Shown here one piece after another: positions 53,013 to 62,755 of a DNA stretch of 64,000 nt. Location of the stretch: contig NZ_CANMFS010000005.1 in NCBI RefSeq assembly GCF_947497275.1, positions 1 to 64,000 on the forward strand, written 5' to 3'. Below the pieces are notes generated by a model, which was not told the DNA's origin, made no database searches, and saw only the letters and a program-made list of their open reading frames with translations. This stretch comes from an uncultured Sulfitobacter sp. GTDB lineage: Bacteria > Pseudomonadota > Alphaproteobacteria > Rhodobacterales > Rhodobacteraceae. The translations under genes were made by a program, and so were the position numbers. Every line of letters starts with the position of its first letter. The stretch's first letter is position 1.

Positions 53013-56000
53013 ATGGCGCGCGACATTCCAAGACGGGCGCAAGGTATCCTGTCGTATTTCACCCGCCACCGGACGGCGGCAAACCTGTTGCTGGTATTGT
53101 TGCTGGTGGCGGGATTCACGGCGGCGCCCAACATGCGCGCGCAGTTCTTTCCCGATGTGATCATCGACAATGTGAATGTAACGACAATCTGGCAAGGCGC
53201 GGGCGCCGAAGATGTGGACGAGGCGATAAGCCAGGTTCTTGAGACGGCGCTTCTGAGTCTCGAGGGTGTAGAAGGATCGAGCAGCGCGTCGCGCGAGGGC
53301 AGCAGTGTGATTTCGCTGGAGTTCGAGCCGGGCTGGAACATGGCGCGCGCCGCCAACGACGTGCAAACAGCAGTCGACGCTGTTACCGGCCTGCCGGAGA
53401 ATGCGGAAGATCCCGAAGTGCGTCGCGGTGTCTGGCGCGACCGTGTCACGGATGTGGTGATCACCGGCCCCGTCGACCCGGCACAATTGGGCCGTTTCGC
53501 CGACGAGCTTGTGACGCGGCTGTTCGCGGCTGGTGTGACGCGGACTACGGTGCAGGGGGTCGCCGCCCCGCAAACGCTGGTCGAGGTGCCTTCGTCCAGG
53601 CTGATCGCCTATGATGTGTCGATGGCCGAGATTGCCGCCGCCATTGCGGCGGAGGTGAACGCCGATCCGGCCGGCGATGTGACGGGGGCAAACGCGCGGG
53701 TGCGTACCGGTACCGCCAAACGTACGCCGCAGGAAATCGCCCAGATCACGCTGCGTTCCAATCCGGACGGATCAAAGCTGTTTCTGGGGGATGTGGCGAC
53801 GGTCCGGGCCGAAGGGATCGACCGAGAGGTTGGGTTTTTCGTGGGCGACAATCCGGCCATGTCGATCCGGGTGGACCGTGCCGACAAGGGCGACGCCATC
53901 GGCATCCAGCGCGCGGTCGAAGAGGTTGTGACCCAGTTGCAGGCGAGCCTGCCGCCGAGTGTGAGCGTGGAGCTGATCCGCACCCGCGCCGCCGCGATCA
54001 CAGGCCGGCTCGATCTGCTGATCGAGAACGGATTGATGGGCCTTGGACTGGTCGTGGCGCTGCTGTTCCTGTTCCTGAACGCGCGCACCGCATTCTGGGT
54101 GGCGGCGGGCATTCCCGTTGCGATGGGCGCGGCGATTGCGCTGATGTATCTGGGCGGGCTGACGATCAACATGATTTCGCTGTTCGGGTTGATCATCACG
54201 CTGGGCATTGTCGTGGATGATGCCATCGTGGTGGGCGAACACGCCGATCACCGATACAGGCTCGGCGGTATGAGTGCCGCGCAAGCCGCCGAAGGTGCGG
54301 CGCAGCGCATGGCGATGCCGGTGTTTGCAGCGACGCTCACGACCGTGATTGCGTTTTTCGGTTTGGTGGTCGTGGGCGGGCGTTTTGGCGGGTTGATAAG
54401 TGACATTCCTTTTACGGTGATCGCCGTTCTGGTCGCCTCGCTCGTCGAATGCTTTTTGATCCTGCCCCACCACATGTACCACGCCCTTGCCGCCGCCGAC
54501 AAAAAGCGGATCGCGGGCAAGGGTAAATTTCTCGTCGGTACTTTGGTAAGCGCAGCTACCGCAGGAGCGCTGGCTACGGCGGCGAGTTTCCTTGGTGTCT
54601 ACCTCTTTCGTCGCCTCACCGGCGCGCAGATGGACGGGCTTTTTGCGGCGGGACAGGCGCTGGCCCTCGTTGGCGTGCCAGGAGTTTTCGCGGCGTTCGT
54701 CCTTTGGATGATTGTTCGTCCGGCACGCCGCCGCGCGATCAAGCGGGGGCTGGCCCTGCACGGGATCGACACCCCTTCGGTGGTGGTCAACGGCGGCTTT
54801 GTCTGGATGCGCGAGCGGCTGTTCCGTCCGTTCATGGCGGGGGTCATCGCGGCACGCTATGTGGTGCTGGCCGGGGTCGTCGCGGTACTGGCGTCGCAGG
54901 TGGCGATGTTCATCCGTGGCGATGTACAATGGCGGTTCTTCAACGCGCCCGAGCGTGGGTCGGTGACCGGCAATTTCATCATGGCCGAAGGCGCGAGCCG
55001 CACCGACACGATAGAGATGATGCGCGAGATGCAGCGCGCGACCGACGCTGTTGCAGCGAGGCTCGAAGCCGAGCACGGGGTCAATCCGCTGGACTATGTC
55101 ATGGCCCAGATCGGCGGCAACTCCGGCTTTGGCCTGTCGGCAGCCGACGGCAAGGACGGCGATCTGCTGGGCGGTATTTCAATCGAATTGATCGATGCCG
55201 ATCTGCGGCCCTATTCCAGCTTCGCCTTTGTCGCCCAGCTGCAGGAGGAAGTCGTCAATCATCCGCGCGCGGAGCTTGTCAGTTTTCGGGGCTGGCGGTC
55301 CGGTCCGGGCGGCGACTCGTTGAGCGTCGAATTCTATGGTGCGGCCACGCAGACCCTGAAAGATGCCTCCGAAGCGCTTCAGACAGCACTTCTGCAATAC
55401 CCCGAAGTGAGCGCGGTGCAGGACAATCTTGCCTATGACAAGGAAGAACTGATCCTCGATCTGACGCCGCAGGGGCAGGCGTTGGGCTTTACCATCGACG
55501 ATCTTGGGCGTGTGCTGCGCAACCGGCTGGGCGGGATCGAGGCGGCGACCTATCCCGATGGTCCGCGCTCAGCGGCGATCCGGGTGGAGCTTCCCGAAGG
55601 CGCGCTATCTGCGGATTTTCTCGACAGTACCCGCATGCGCACGCCCGCGGGGAACTACGTCGCGTTGGGTGACATCGTGAGCGTTACTCAACGCACCGGG
55701 TTCAGTACCGTGCGGCGCGAGAACGGGATCCGGCTGATTTCCGTGACAGGCGACATCTCGGAGGACGACCCTGCCCGTGCCAGCGAGATCAATCAGGCGC
55801 TGACCGATGATATTCTGCCGCGCATTGCATCGGAACTGCAGGTCGAATACCGCCTTGCGGGGCTGAGCGAGCAAGAGACCGAATTTCTGACCGATGCGCT
55901 CACCGGGTTGATCCTGTGTCTGACAGGTATTTTTCTGGTGTTGGCGTGGGTTTTCGGAAGTTGGACGCGACCAGTGGTGGTGATGGCAATCATTCCCTTC

Positions 56001-56660
56001 GGGCTGGTCGGCGCGATCTATGGGCATGCCGTGTGGGAGGTGCCGCTGAGCATGTTCACGGTGGTGGGTCTGCTCGGGATGACGGGCATCATCATCAACG
56101 ATTCCATCGTTCTGGTAACGACGATCGACGAATACGCCGTTGATCGCGGGCTGATCCCGTCGATTATCGATGGCGCCGCCGACCGTCTGAGGCCGGTCAT
56201 GTTGACAACGCTGACCACTGTTCTCGGAATGGCCCCCTTGCTGTTCGAGCGTAGCCTGCAGGCACAGTTTCTCAAGCCGACCGTGATTACGCTGGTCTAT
56301 GGGTTGGGCTTTGGAATGATATTGGTGCTGCTGGTGGTTCCGGCGCTGGTCGCGGCACAGCACGATATCGGACGCCAGATCACAGCGATGCGGCGCGGGC
56401 TGCGCGCGCCTGCGGTCGGGCTTCGGCTTGGGCTTGCATTGCTTTGGGTGGTGATCCTGGGCTGGGGCGCGCTGACGCTGGGGTTTGCCGCGTGGCAAGG
56501 GGCGCTCTTTCCAGCGTTCGTGGTGGCACTGCCGATGCTAGCGAACATGTCCGCAATGGCCGCGGCACTTGTCCTGTTCATCGCAGGGGCGGGGCTGTGT
56601 GCGCTTGCGGGATACGCGGCTGGCGCTGCGACGATGCTGCTGCGCCGCCGTTTAGTCTAG
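53013..56660 (+). CDS. RND-family efflux pump with additional membrane helices
   Basis: This 1215-aa inner-membrane pump is about 180 residues longer than AcrB-class proteins. The TM4 proton-relay pair is D402-D403 (GIVVDDAIVVGEH). TM10 reads LLGMTGIIINDSIVLV, with no lysine in the AcrB K940 position. An extra segment (about 500-590) with two hydrophobic stretches (about 507-530 and 545-567) sits after TM6. The C terminus (about 1120-1215) adds two or three more hydrophobic segments. The adaptor gene lies 3 bp upstream; no outer-membrane factor is in the window. Substrate is unknown. Confidence 0.92.
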   Translation: MARDIPRRAQGILSYFTRHRTAANLLLVLLLVAGFTAAPNMRAQFFPDVIIDNVNVTTIWQGAGAEDVDEAISQVLETALLSLEGVEGSSSASREGSSVISLEFEPGWNMARAANDVQTAVDAVTGLPENAEDPEVRRGVWRDRVTDVVITGPVDPAQLGRFADELVTRLFAAGVTRTTVQGVAAPQTLVEVPSSRLIAYDVSMAEIAAAIAAEVNADPAGDVTGANARVRTGTAKRTPQEIAQITLRSNPDGSKLFLGDVATVRAEGIDREVGFFVGDNPAMSIRVDRADKGDAIGIQRAVEEVVTQLQASLPPSVSVELIRTRAAAITGRLDLLIENGLMGLGLVVALLFLFLNARTAFWVAAGIPVAMGAAIALMYLGGLTINMISLFGLIITLGIVVDDAIVVGEHADHRYRLGGMSAAQAAEGAAQRMAMPVFAATLTTVIAFFGLVVVGGRFGGLISDIPFTVIAVLVASLVECFLILPHHMYHALAAADKKRIAGKGKFLVGTLVSAATAGALATAASFLGVYLFRRLTGAQMDGLFAAGQALALVGVPGVFAAFVLWMIVRPARRRAIKRGLALHGIDTPSVVVNGGFVWMRERLFRPFMAGVIAARYVVLAGVVAVLASQVAMFIRGDVQWRFFNAPERGSVTGNFIMAEGASRTDTIEMMREMQRATDAVAARLEAEHGVNPLDYVMAQIGGNSGFGLSAADGKDGDLLGGISIELIDADLRPYSSFAFVAQLQEEVVNHPRAELVSFRGWRSGPGGDSLSVEFYGAATQTLKDASEALQTALLQYPEVSAVQDNLAYDKEELILDLTPQGQALGFTIDDLGRVLRNRLGGIEAATYPDGPRSAAIRVELPEGALSADFLDSTRMRTPAGNYVALGDIVSVTQRTGFSTVRRENGIRLISVTGDISEDDPARASEINQALTDDILPRIASELQVEYRLAGLSEQETEFLTDALTGLILCLTGIFLVLAWVFGSWTRPVVVMAIIPFGLVGAIYGHAVWEVPLSMFTVVGLLGMTGIIINDSIVLVTTIDEYAVDRGLIPSIIDGAADRLRPVMLTTLTTVLGMAPLLFERSLQAQFLKPTVITLVYGLGFGMILVLLVVPALVAAQHDIGRQITAMRRGLRAPAVGLRLGLALLWVVILGWGALTLGFAAWQGALFPAFVVALPMLANMSAMAAALVLFIAGAGLCALAGYAAGAATMLLRRRLV

Positions 56661-56672
56661 CAGACCGTTGTT

Positions 56673-57479
56673 TCAGCCGGGGCTGCACCCCTGCAAATCG
56701 ACCGCGTGTGATGCCCCCAGAACCGTGAACCGCATTTTCGAGCGGTCTATGGCAAGTGGAACCGTCGCGCCGGGCACCATTTCTGCCCTTGCCGTCAAGA
56801 CATTGCCGGAGCGGATTGTCTGTGCCTCGGAGACCCAGACATCGCGGCGCCCTGTTTCGATCACGACATGTTCATCGCCTCCGGTGTGGGGCAGGGTCAG
56901 GCGTGCCGTGACCACCAATCCGTCTTGCGTCGGGCTGAGCGTGCAGGTCACGGGCCCCGCACCTGCCTCGCGCGCAGTCAGAGGACGTTCGGCCAGCGCT
57001 GCGGCAATCGCCGGGACGATCTTGGCACTGCCGGTTTCGAGCGTCGCGTCAAGGTGCAGGGTTTCGGGCACGCATATGTCGCTGCATACGCCGATGTCCA
57101 TGCGCAGTTTCAACGTGACCGGCGCGCCCGGCTCTCGTGGTGCGATGCTCAGCGGCAAGATCACCTGCGTGCCATAGCCGATGGACCGCATGCCGTTCTG
57201 GTCGAACACTTTCGGCGTTGGCCAGCTAACCGTGACACCTGCCAGATTGTCGGAGCCAGTCCATGAAAAGTCTGGCGGGATGCCAGCATCGCCGGGTGCG
57301 CGCCAGTAGGTTTTCCAGCCGGGAGCAAGCGTAAGGCGCACCGCGCTGACGCGCGAGCCGTCGGCCTGCTGCCACCCGGTGATAATCTCGCCGCGTACCG
57401 GCGTGCCGACGGGATCAGAGGCACGCGCCGTGCTGGCGCAGGCGATGAAGGAGACGGCAAGAAGCATTTTGTTCATCAT
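56673..57479 (-). CDS. Stand-alone DsbD-alpha-like periplasmic protein
   Basis: This 268-aa exported protein has a signal peptide (MMNKMLLAVSFIACASTARA). The mature part matches the N-terminal immunoglobulin-like domain of DsbD/ScsB (TLAPGWKTYWRAPGDAGIPPD, about 50-70). Near 135 it has DIGVCSDICVPE, a CxxxC pair rather than a thioredoxin CxxC. It has no membrane helices and no thioredoxin domain of DsbD, so it must receive electrons from another protein. A redox or copper-tolerance role (as in ScsB) is possible. It converges with the RND pump gene. Confidence 0.85.
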   Translation of the reverse strand: MMNKMLLAVSFIACASTARASDPVGTPVRGEIITGWQQADGSRVSAVRLTLAPGWKTYWRAPGDAGIPPDFSWTGSDNLAGVTVSWPTPKVFDQNGMRSIGYGTQVILPLSIAPREPGAPVTLKLRMDIGVCSDICVPETLHLDATLETGSAKIVPAIAAALAERPLTAREAGAGPVTCTLSPTQDGLVVTARLTLPHTGGDEHVVIETGRRDVWVSEAQTIRSGNVLTARAEMVPGATVPLAIDRSKMRFTVLGASHAVDLQGCSPG

Positions 57480-57608
57480 GCGACCTGTTTGGCGGGACCC
57501 GCTCATTTTGCCAAGTCACATATCAGATAGGGATGTGACAGTGATGCCCCTTGCAGGCTCAGTGCGCGCTGGGCAAACTGCGGACAGGATGAAGAGGAAG
57601 GATCGGCT

Positions 57609-58163
57609 ATGGAACTGGCAGGGCAGCTTTTGATCGCGATGCCGGGCATGACCGATCCCCGCTTCACGCGGTCGGTCATTTTCATATGCGCCTATTCCGA
57701 CGATGGCGCGATGGGGCTGATCGTGAACAAACCCGTGCAGGATAAATTGCTGCGCGACGTGATAGAGCAGCTGTCACTCGACACCGGCCCGGCGCTTGCC
57801 GACGCGCCGGTTTATTTCGGCGGGCCAGTCGAAACGGATCGCGGATTCGTGTTGCACGCTGCCGAGCAAACCAGCCTGCGCGCCTCGCTTGAAGTGCCCG
57901 GGGCCTTTTCGGTGACCGGCACGCAGGACATTCTGCGCGATATCGGTAACGGCACCGGCCCCGATAAATTTCTCTTCGCGCTGGGCTATGCCGGTTGGGG
58001 CGCCGGCCAACTTGAGGAAGAGATCGCGCAAAACGGATGGCTCACCGCGCCAGCGACCGCAGAACTGATGTTCGGGACGACGGATGACGGGAAATGGGAC
58101 GCTGCCGTGCGCAGTATCGGGATCGAACCGGTCAGCCTGTCATCGACGGCGGGCCGCGCCTGA
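57609..58163 (+). CDS. YqgE/AlgH family protein (UPF0301)
   Basis: This 184-aa cytoplasmic protein starts ELAGQLLIAMPGMTDPRF, then SVIFICAYSDDGAMGLIVNKP (split across about 22-42), and VYFGGPVETDRGFVLH. The family is widespread and has been linked to transcriptional control of alginate in Pseudomonas, but its activity is unsettled. It lies 129 bp after the start of the divergent DsbD-alpha gene. It converges with the Sua5-type gene, leaving 4 bp between their ends. Confidence 0.93.
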   Translation: MELAGQLLIAMPGMTDPRFTRSVIFICAYSDDGAMGLIVNKPVQDKLLRDVIEQLSLDTGPALADAPVYFGGPVETDRGFVLHAAEQTSLRASLEVPGAFSVTGTQDILRDIGNGTGPDKFLFALGYAGWGAGQLEEEIAQNGWLTAPATAELMFGTTDDGKWDAAVRSIGIEPVSLSSTAGRA

Positions 58164-58167
58164 GCGA

Positions 58168-59112
58168 TCAGTCGCGCGGTGCGGCGGCGCGAGTCAGACG
58201 ATCGTTTATCGCAACGCCAAGGCCGGTCATCGGGATCGGTGCGACCGCAATCGGACGGGCCAGCGCGTCGAGCCTGTGCAGATGTCCGAACAGATTTGCC
58301 GCCGCCTCGGTGAGGTCGCCGCTGGCCGACAGCGTAAGATCGCCCGGAATATCGCCGAACCCGAGCATCACCTCCCCCGTTCGCGCCGCCCGCGCATTCA
58401 GACGCATGAGGCACCGCGGCGCGTAATGCGACGCCAGTTGCCCCGGCGCGATAACATCGTCTCCGGTCGGGGAAAGGACCGGAGCGCCCAGCAGCGCCTC
58501 TATCGTGTCCGCAGAAAGGCCACCCGCACGCAACAACACGGGAATATCGCCGTCGAAGCCGATGATCGTGCTTTCAAGGCCGACGGGGCAGGGACCATCA
58601 TCGACGATCGCAGCGATCCTTCCGTCCAGACCCGCATGCACATGCGCGGCGGTCGTGGGGCTGATCCGGCCCGATGGATTGGCCGAGGGTGCCGCAAGCG
58701 GCCCACCGAAAAGGCGCAGGAGCGCGCGTGCCGCAGGATGGGCGGGGACGCGCAAGGCAACCGTGGGATTGCCCGCCGTGACAAGCGGCGACAGCCCATA
58801 ACCTTCTTTCAGCGGCAGGACGAGCGTCAGGGGGCCGGGCCAGAAGGCAGCGGCCAATATATCGGCCTGTGCATTGAACACTGCCAGACGGCGCGCTGCG
58901 GGCACATCCGCGACATGCACGATGAGCGGATTGAAGCTGGGCCGTCCCTTTGCCGCATAGATCGCGGCGACGGCTTCGCCCTGCCGCGCATCCGCGCCGA
59001 GGCCATAGACAGTCTCGGTCGGAAACGCGACAAGATGCCCCCTGCGCAGGAGTGACGCGGCCTGCGTCAGTGCTTTGTGCGTCGCCACGAGGTGTCTGGT
59101 TTGTTCAGCCAT
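58168..59112 (-). CDS. L-threonylcarbamoyladenylate synthase (Sua5/TsaC with C-terminal domain)
   Basis: This 314-aa enzyme makes threonylcarbamoyl-AMP for the t6A37 modification of tRNAs. The YrdC domain (about 15-200) has PTETVYGLGADA, KGRPSFNPLIVHV and AAFWPGPLTLVLPL. The C-terminal Sua5 domain (about 225-314) has APGQLASHYAPR near its start, which makes it the long Sua5 type rather than short TsaC. The partner genes tsaB, tsaD and tsaE are not in the window. Confidence 0.93.
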   Translation of the reverse strand: MAEQTRHLVATHKALTQAASLLRRGHLVAFPTETVYGLGADARQGEAVAAIYAAKGRPSFNPLIVHVADVPAARRLAVFNAQADILAAAFWPGPLTLVLPLKEGYGLSPLVTAGNPTVALRVPAHPAARALLRLFGGPLAAPSANPSGRISPTTAAHVHAGLDGRIAAIVDDGPCPVGLESTIIGFDGDIPVLLRAGGLSADTIEALLGAPVLSPTGDDVIAPGQLASHYAPRCLMRLNARAARTGEVMLGFGDIPGDLTLSASGDLTEAAANLFGHLHRLDALARPIAVAPIPMTGLGVAINDRLTRAAAPRD

Positions 59113-59253
59113 GCGAAACTCCTGAAGCTTTGACGCCGCGTTTTGGTTGCGCTCGCCGCACTTGCTCTACATCGTACAGCCAAACCGGTGATCCAAACGC
59201 ATCGCCGACGCCCCTGTACCGGCGGGCATGACTTGACATTGAGAGGACCCTTT

Positions 59254-60969
59254 ATGCCGTATCGTGCGCCTGTTGAAGACTACAAATTCCTTTTCGAACA
59301 CGTCGTGGACCTGGAGGCCGTGCGCGGCACCGAACGGTTCGAGGACGCCACAGATGATGTGACGCAGGCCATTCTGACGGAGGCGGGCAAGATGTGCAGC
59401 GAAATCATCGCCCCCCTGCAACGTGAAGGGGACCTGCATCCCGCGCATCTGGAGAACGGCGTCGTGCGGACATCGCCCGGATTCGCGGAAGGCTTCAAGG
59501 CGATCGCCGAAGGCGGCTGGATCGGGATGGCCGCCGATCCCGAGTACGGCGGCATGGGGCTGCCGATGGCTTTGACGGCGGCGGTCGGTGACATGATGAG
59601 TGGCGCGTGCCTCTCTTTGCAGCTGGCACCGTTGATGGCGCAGGGCCAGATCGAGGCGTTGGAGCATCATGCCAGCGACGAGATCAAGGATCTGTACCTG
59701 CCCAAGCTGATTTCCGGTGAGTGGACCGGCACAATGAACCTGACCGAACCGCAGGCCGGATCGGATGTAGGGGCGCTTACGTCCAAGGCCGAGGACAATG
59801 GCGACGGCACGTACAGTATCAGCGGCCAGAAAGTCTATATCACCTGGGGCGATCACGATTTCGGGGGCAACGTCTGCCATCTTGTTCTTGCACGACTGCC
59901 CGGCGCGCCGGCGGGAACCAAGGGGATCAGCCTGTTTCTGGTGCCAAAATTTATTCCCGAAGCGGACGGCAGCCTTGGAAAACGAAACGGCGTGAATGTC
60001 GTGAGCCTTGAGCATAAGCTGGGCATTCACGGGTCGCCGACCTGCGTTCTGGAATATGCTGACGCGACCGGTTGGCTCGTCGGTGCCAAGGAAGGCGGCA
60101 TGGCAGCAATGTTCACCATGATGAACAACGCAAGACTCGGTGTCGGTGGGCAGGGCATCGGCGTGGCCGAAGGGGCGTACCAGCACGCGCTGGCCTACGC
60201 GCAGGACCGTAAGCAGGGCAAGACTCAGGACGAGACGAGCAAAGGCTCGATCCTGGGGCATGCCGATGTGCGCCGGATGCTGACCACGATGAAAGCGGAT
60301 ATTTTCGCCGGTCGTGCGATCGCGGCAAGCAACGCCGTCGCCATCGACATGGCAAACGCGACGGGTGACAAGGCGTGGAAAGCGCGCGCCGCGCTCCTGA
60401 CGCCGATCACCAAGGCGTTTGGCACCGATATGGGCATCGCTGTCGCCGACACCGGTATTCAGGTGCACGGCGGCATGGGCTTTGTCGAGGAAACAGGTGC
60501 GGCGCAATACGCGCGCGACGTGCGCGTAACGGCAATCTATGAGGGCACCAACGGCATCCAGGCGATGGATCTCGTGGCGCGCAAGATGATGGACGGCGGC
60601 GAGGCGGCGATGGCACTGCTTGACGAAATCGAGGCGGATGTCGAGAAGGCCAAGGAAGTCTTTCCCGATCTGGCAAAGGACGTTTGGGACGCTGCTGAAA
60701 GCCTGCGCGAGGCGACCGAATGGTTGGTGGCGCAGAGCGATCTACAGGAACGGTTCGCCGGTGCTTTCCCATATCTGCGTGCCTTTGCGCGGGTTCTGGG
60801 CGGTCATTTGCACCTCAAGGCGGCGATGGCCGATCAGGGTGGCGCGCGCGAAAAGCTGGCGCGTTTCTACATCCAGCGGATGCTGCCCGAACACGCGGCG
60901 TTGCTCGCGCACGCGCAGGCGGGGGCCGCGGATCTCTATGCGCTCAGCCCAGACGAGTTGGCAGCGTAA
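59254..60969 (+). CDS. Acyl-CoA dehydrogenase, long form (DmdC/FadE-like)
   Basis: This 571-aa flavoenzyme has the acyl-CoA dehydrogenase N-terminal, middle and C-terminal domains. MNLTEPQAGSDVGAL (about 158-172) is the FAD/substrate signature. ARLGVGGQGIGVAEGAYQHAL (split across about 292-312) and QVHGGMGFVEE follow, and the catalytic glutamate region reads IYEGTNGIQAMDL. Extra C-terminal residues make it of the long type to which 3-methylmercaptopropionyl-CoA dehydrogenase (DmdC) of roseobacters belongs. Its substrate may be a fatty acyl-CoA or a DMSP-derived thioester; context does not decide. It is coupled to the next gene (TAATG). Confidence 0.9.
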   Translation: MPYRAPVEDYKFLFEHVVDLEAVRGTERFEDATDDVTQAILTEAGKMCSEIIAPLQREGDLHPAHLENGVVRTSPGFAEGFKAIAEGGWIGMAADPEYGGMGLPMALTAAVGDMMSGACLSLQLAPLMAQGQIEALEHHASDEIKDLYLPKLISGEWTGTMNLTEPQAGSDVGALTSKAEDNGDGTYSISGQKVYITWGDHDFGGNVCHLVLARLPGAPAGTKGISLFLVPKFIPEADGSLGKRNGVNVVSLEHKLGIHGSPTCVLEYADATGWLVGAKEGGMAAMFTMMNNARLGVGGQGIGVAEGAYQHALAYAQDRKQGKTQDETSKGSILGHADVRRMLTTMKADIFAGRAIAASNAVAIDMANATGDKAWKARAALLTPITKAFGTDMGIAVADTGIQVHGGMGFVEETGAAQYARDVRVTAIYEGTNGIQAMDLVARKMMDGGEAAMALLDEIEADVEKAKEVFPDLAKDVWDAAESLREATEWLVAQSDLQERFAGAFPYLRAFARVLGGHLHLKAAMADQGGAREKLARFYIQRMLPEHAALLAHAQAGAADLYALSPDELAA

Positions 60970-62015
60970 TGGGCAACGAGGCACCGGTGGCACTGCGCTA
61001 TCCGTGGAAAACCCCTCCCGAAGGAGCTCAGGCTATCGAGGTCGCGCCGGGTATCTTGTGGTTCCGACTGCCGCTGCCGATGAAGCTGGACCACGTCAAC
61101 GTCTATGCACTGGACGAGGGCGATAGCTGGAGCATCATCGATACCGGCTTTGCCTCCGGCAAAACGAAAAAGGTATGGAAGCAGATCATGGATGGCCCGT
61201 TGCAGGGCAAGCCGATCTCGCGCGTTATCGTCACCCATCATCACCCGGATCACATCGGGTTGGCTGGATGGTTCCAGACCGAGCATGGGGCGGAACTGGT
61301 CACGACGCGAACGGCATGGCTGACAGCGCGGATGCTGACGCTGGACACCGAAGACACGCCGAACCCCGAAACGCTGGCTTTCTACCGCTCCGCGGGTATG
61401 GACCGCGCGATCTACGACAAACGCGCTGCCGAGCGGCCGTTCAATTTCTCCGATATCGTGGCCCCCTTGCCGCTGGGCTATACCCGGATCCAGCAGGGTG
61501 ATATGATCGAGATCGGCGGGCGGATATGGGATGTGCACATGGGCAACGGCCACGCGCCCGAGCACGCGACGTTCTGGAGCCGTGACGACAATCTGGTAAT
61601 CGCTGGCGACCAGATCCTGCCATCCATCAGCCCGAACGTAGGGGTTTATGCGACCGAACCAATGGCCGATCCGATCGGAGAATGGTTGGAGGCGTGCGAA
61701 CGGTTGGCGCCGCTGGGGGGAGATGATCATCTGGTTTTGGGCGGTCACAAGCTGCCGTTCACCGGTCTGTCCTCGCGGATGCGGCAACTGATCGACAATC
61801 ACCACGGCGCGCTCAAGCGTTTGCTGGCGTATATTGACGATCCCAAGGCCGCCGGTGACGTGTTCGCGCCACTGTTCAAACGCAAGATCGGCGAGACTGA
61901 ATATGGTCTGGCCCTCGTTGAAGCGTTCGCGCATCTGAGCCACCTTCACCAGACAGGTCTTGCCAATCGCACGCAGCGCGACGACGGTGCCTGGCTGTTC
62001 CAGCGCAAGGGATAG
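60969..62015 (+). CDS. Metallo-beta-lactamase-fold hydrolase beside acyl-CoA dehydrogenase
   Basis: This 348-aa MBL-fold protein has a canonical metal motif THHHPDHIGLAGW (about 85-97). A further metal histidine is in GNGHAPEHATFW, an aspartate in VIAGDQILPSI and a final histidine in LGGHKLPF. It overlaps the acyl-CoA dehydrogenase gene by one base and is probably part of the same pathway, possibly as a thioesterase or glyoxalase-II-like hydrolase (inference). Its metal site is intact, unlike that of the MBL protein at 14.6-15.6 kb. Confidence 0.88.
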   Translation: MGNEAPVALRYPWKTPPEGAQAIEVAPGILWFRLPLPMKLDHVNVYALDEGDSWSIIDTGFASGKTKKVWKQIMDGPLQGKPISRVIVTHHHPDHIGLAGWFQTEHGAELVTTRTAWLTARMLTLDTEDTPNPETLAFYRSAGMDRAIYDKRAAERPFNFSDIVAPLPLGYTRIQQGDMIEIGGRIWDVHMGNGHAPEHATFWSRDDNLVIAGDQILPSISPNVGVYATEPMADPIGEWLEACERLAPLGGDDHLVLGGHKLPFTGLSSRMRQLIDNHHGALKRLLAYIDDPKAAGDVFAPLFKRKIGETEYGLALVEAFAHLSHLHQTGLANRTQRDDGAWLFQRKG

Positions 62016-62017
62016 AT

Positions 62018-62482
62018 ATGGATGATGTAATAGCGACCGCCGCTGAGGCGCACGAGGCCGATGCGCTGCCGCGCGTCTATGAGGTTCATTCCGATCCGGA
62101 CGCCAAATGCGCGCAGGACCAGCCGCTTCCGAAGGGCATGACCGGCAAGCCGGTGGCACAAAAGTCGCCAGCGCAATGGGCCTATGAGCGGACAGTCATG
62201 TATCTCAAGAAGTTCGAGGAGAGTCTCGACGAGAATCACGAGGTCGCCATGGGCTTTGCCGGGGCGGATGCAGGTGTTCTGCGGATCGAGGGAATGGGCT
62301 ATTTCGATCCCGATATCGTGACGTTCTATGGCGTGGATTCGAAGGGTGCAAAGATGCAGTTGGTACAGCATGTCACTCAGCTTAATGTTGTGCTTCGTGC
62401 GGCGCCGAAGGCGGTCAAGACCGCCCGCCCGAACCGGATTGGTTTTAAGCTTGTGCAGGATCTCGAACAGGCGGAAGACTAA
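62018..62482 (+). CDS. DUF6173-like conserved protein
   Basis: This 154-aa soluble protein has the block SPAQWAYERTVMYLKKFEES (about 50-69), then EVAMGFAGADAGVLRIEGMG (about 75-94) and QLVQHVTQLNVVLRA. I associate these with the DUF6173 family common in Rhodobacteraceae; that is from memory. It begins 2 bp after the MBL gene and probably belongs to the same operon. Function is unknown. Confidence 0.75.
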   Translation: MDDVIATAAEAHEADALPRVYEVHSDPDAKCAQDQPLPKGMTGKPVAQKSPAQWAYERTVMYLKKFEESLDENHEVAMGFAGADAGVLRIEGMGYFDPDIVTFYGVDSKGAKMQLVQHVTQLNVVLRAAPKAVKTARPNRIGFKLVQDLEQAED

Positions 62483-62600
62483 GCAGTATGACCTGCCGCA
62501 CTATGTGCCACTTCTTCCGCCAAAACCGGCGTGACAGATGCTGGCAAATCGCGTAATTAGCGCGTAACGCTGTACAGCAACCCATAGAAGGACGCCCCCC

Positions 62601-62735
62601 ATGGCAGAGCATGAACACGGTACGATGAACACGCAGTCGCAGGAAAAGACATTTGAAGGCTTCGTCAAATTCGTTACCCGTTCGATTATGGTAATCATCG
62701 GCATTCTTATTTTCATGGCGATCTTCGCGCGCTGA
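62601..62735 (+). CDS. 44-aa aa3-type cytochrome c oxidase subunit IV
   Basis: This 44-aa protein starts MAEHEHGTMNTQSQEKTFEG and ends in a single helix (VTRSIMVIIGILIFMAIFAR). It matches the small subunit IV of aa3-type cytochrome c oxidase in Paracoccus and Rhodobacter, a one-helix subunit of unknown detailed role. As in relatives, the gene stands apart from the main cta genes. A GAAGGA ribosome site lies about 9 bp upstream. Confidence 0.85.
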   Translation: MAEHEHGTMNTQSQEKTFEGFVKFVTRSIMVIIGILIFMAIFAR

Positions 62736-62755
62736 GATCGGACCGGACCCCTGTT

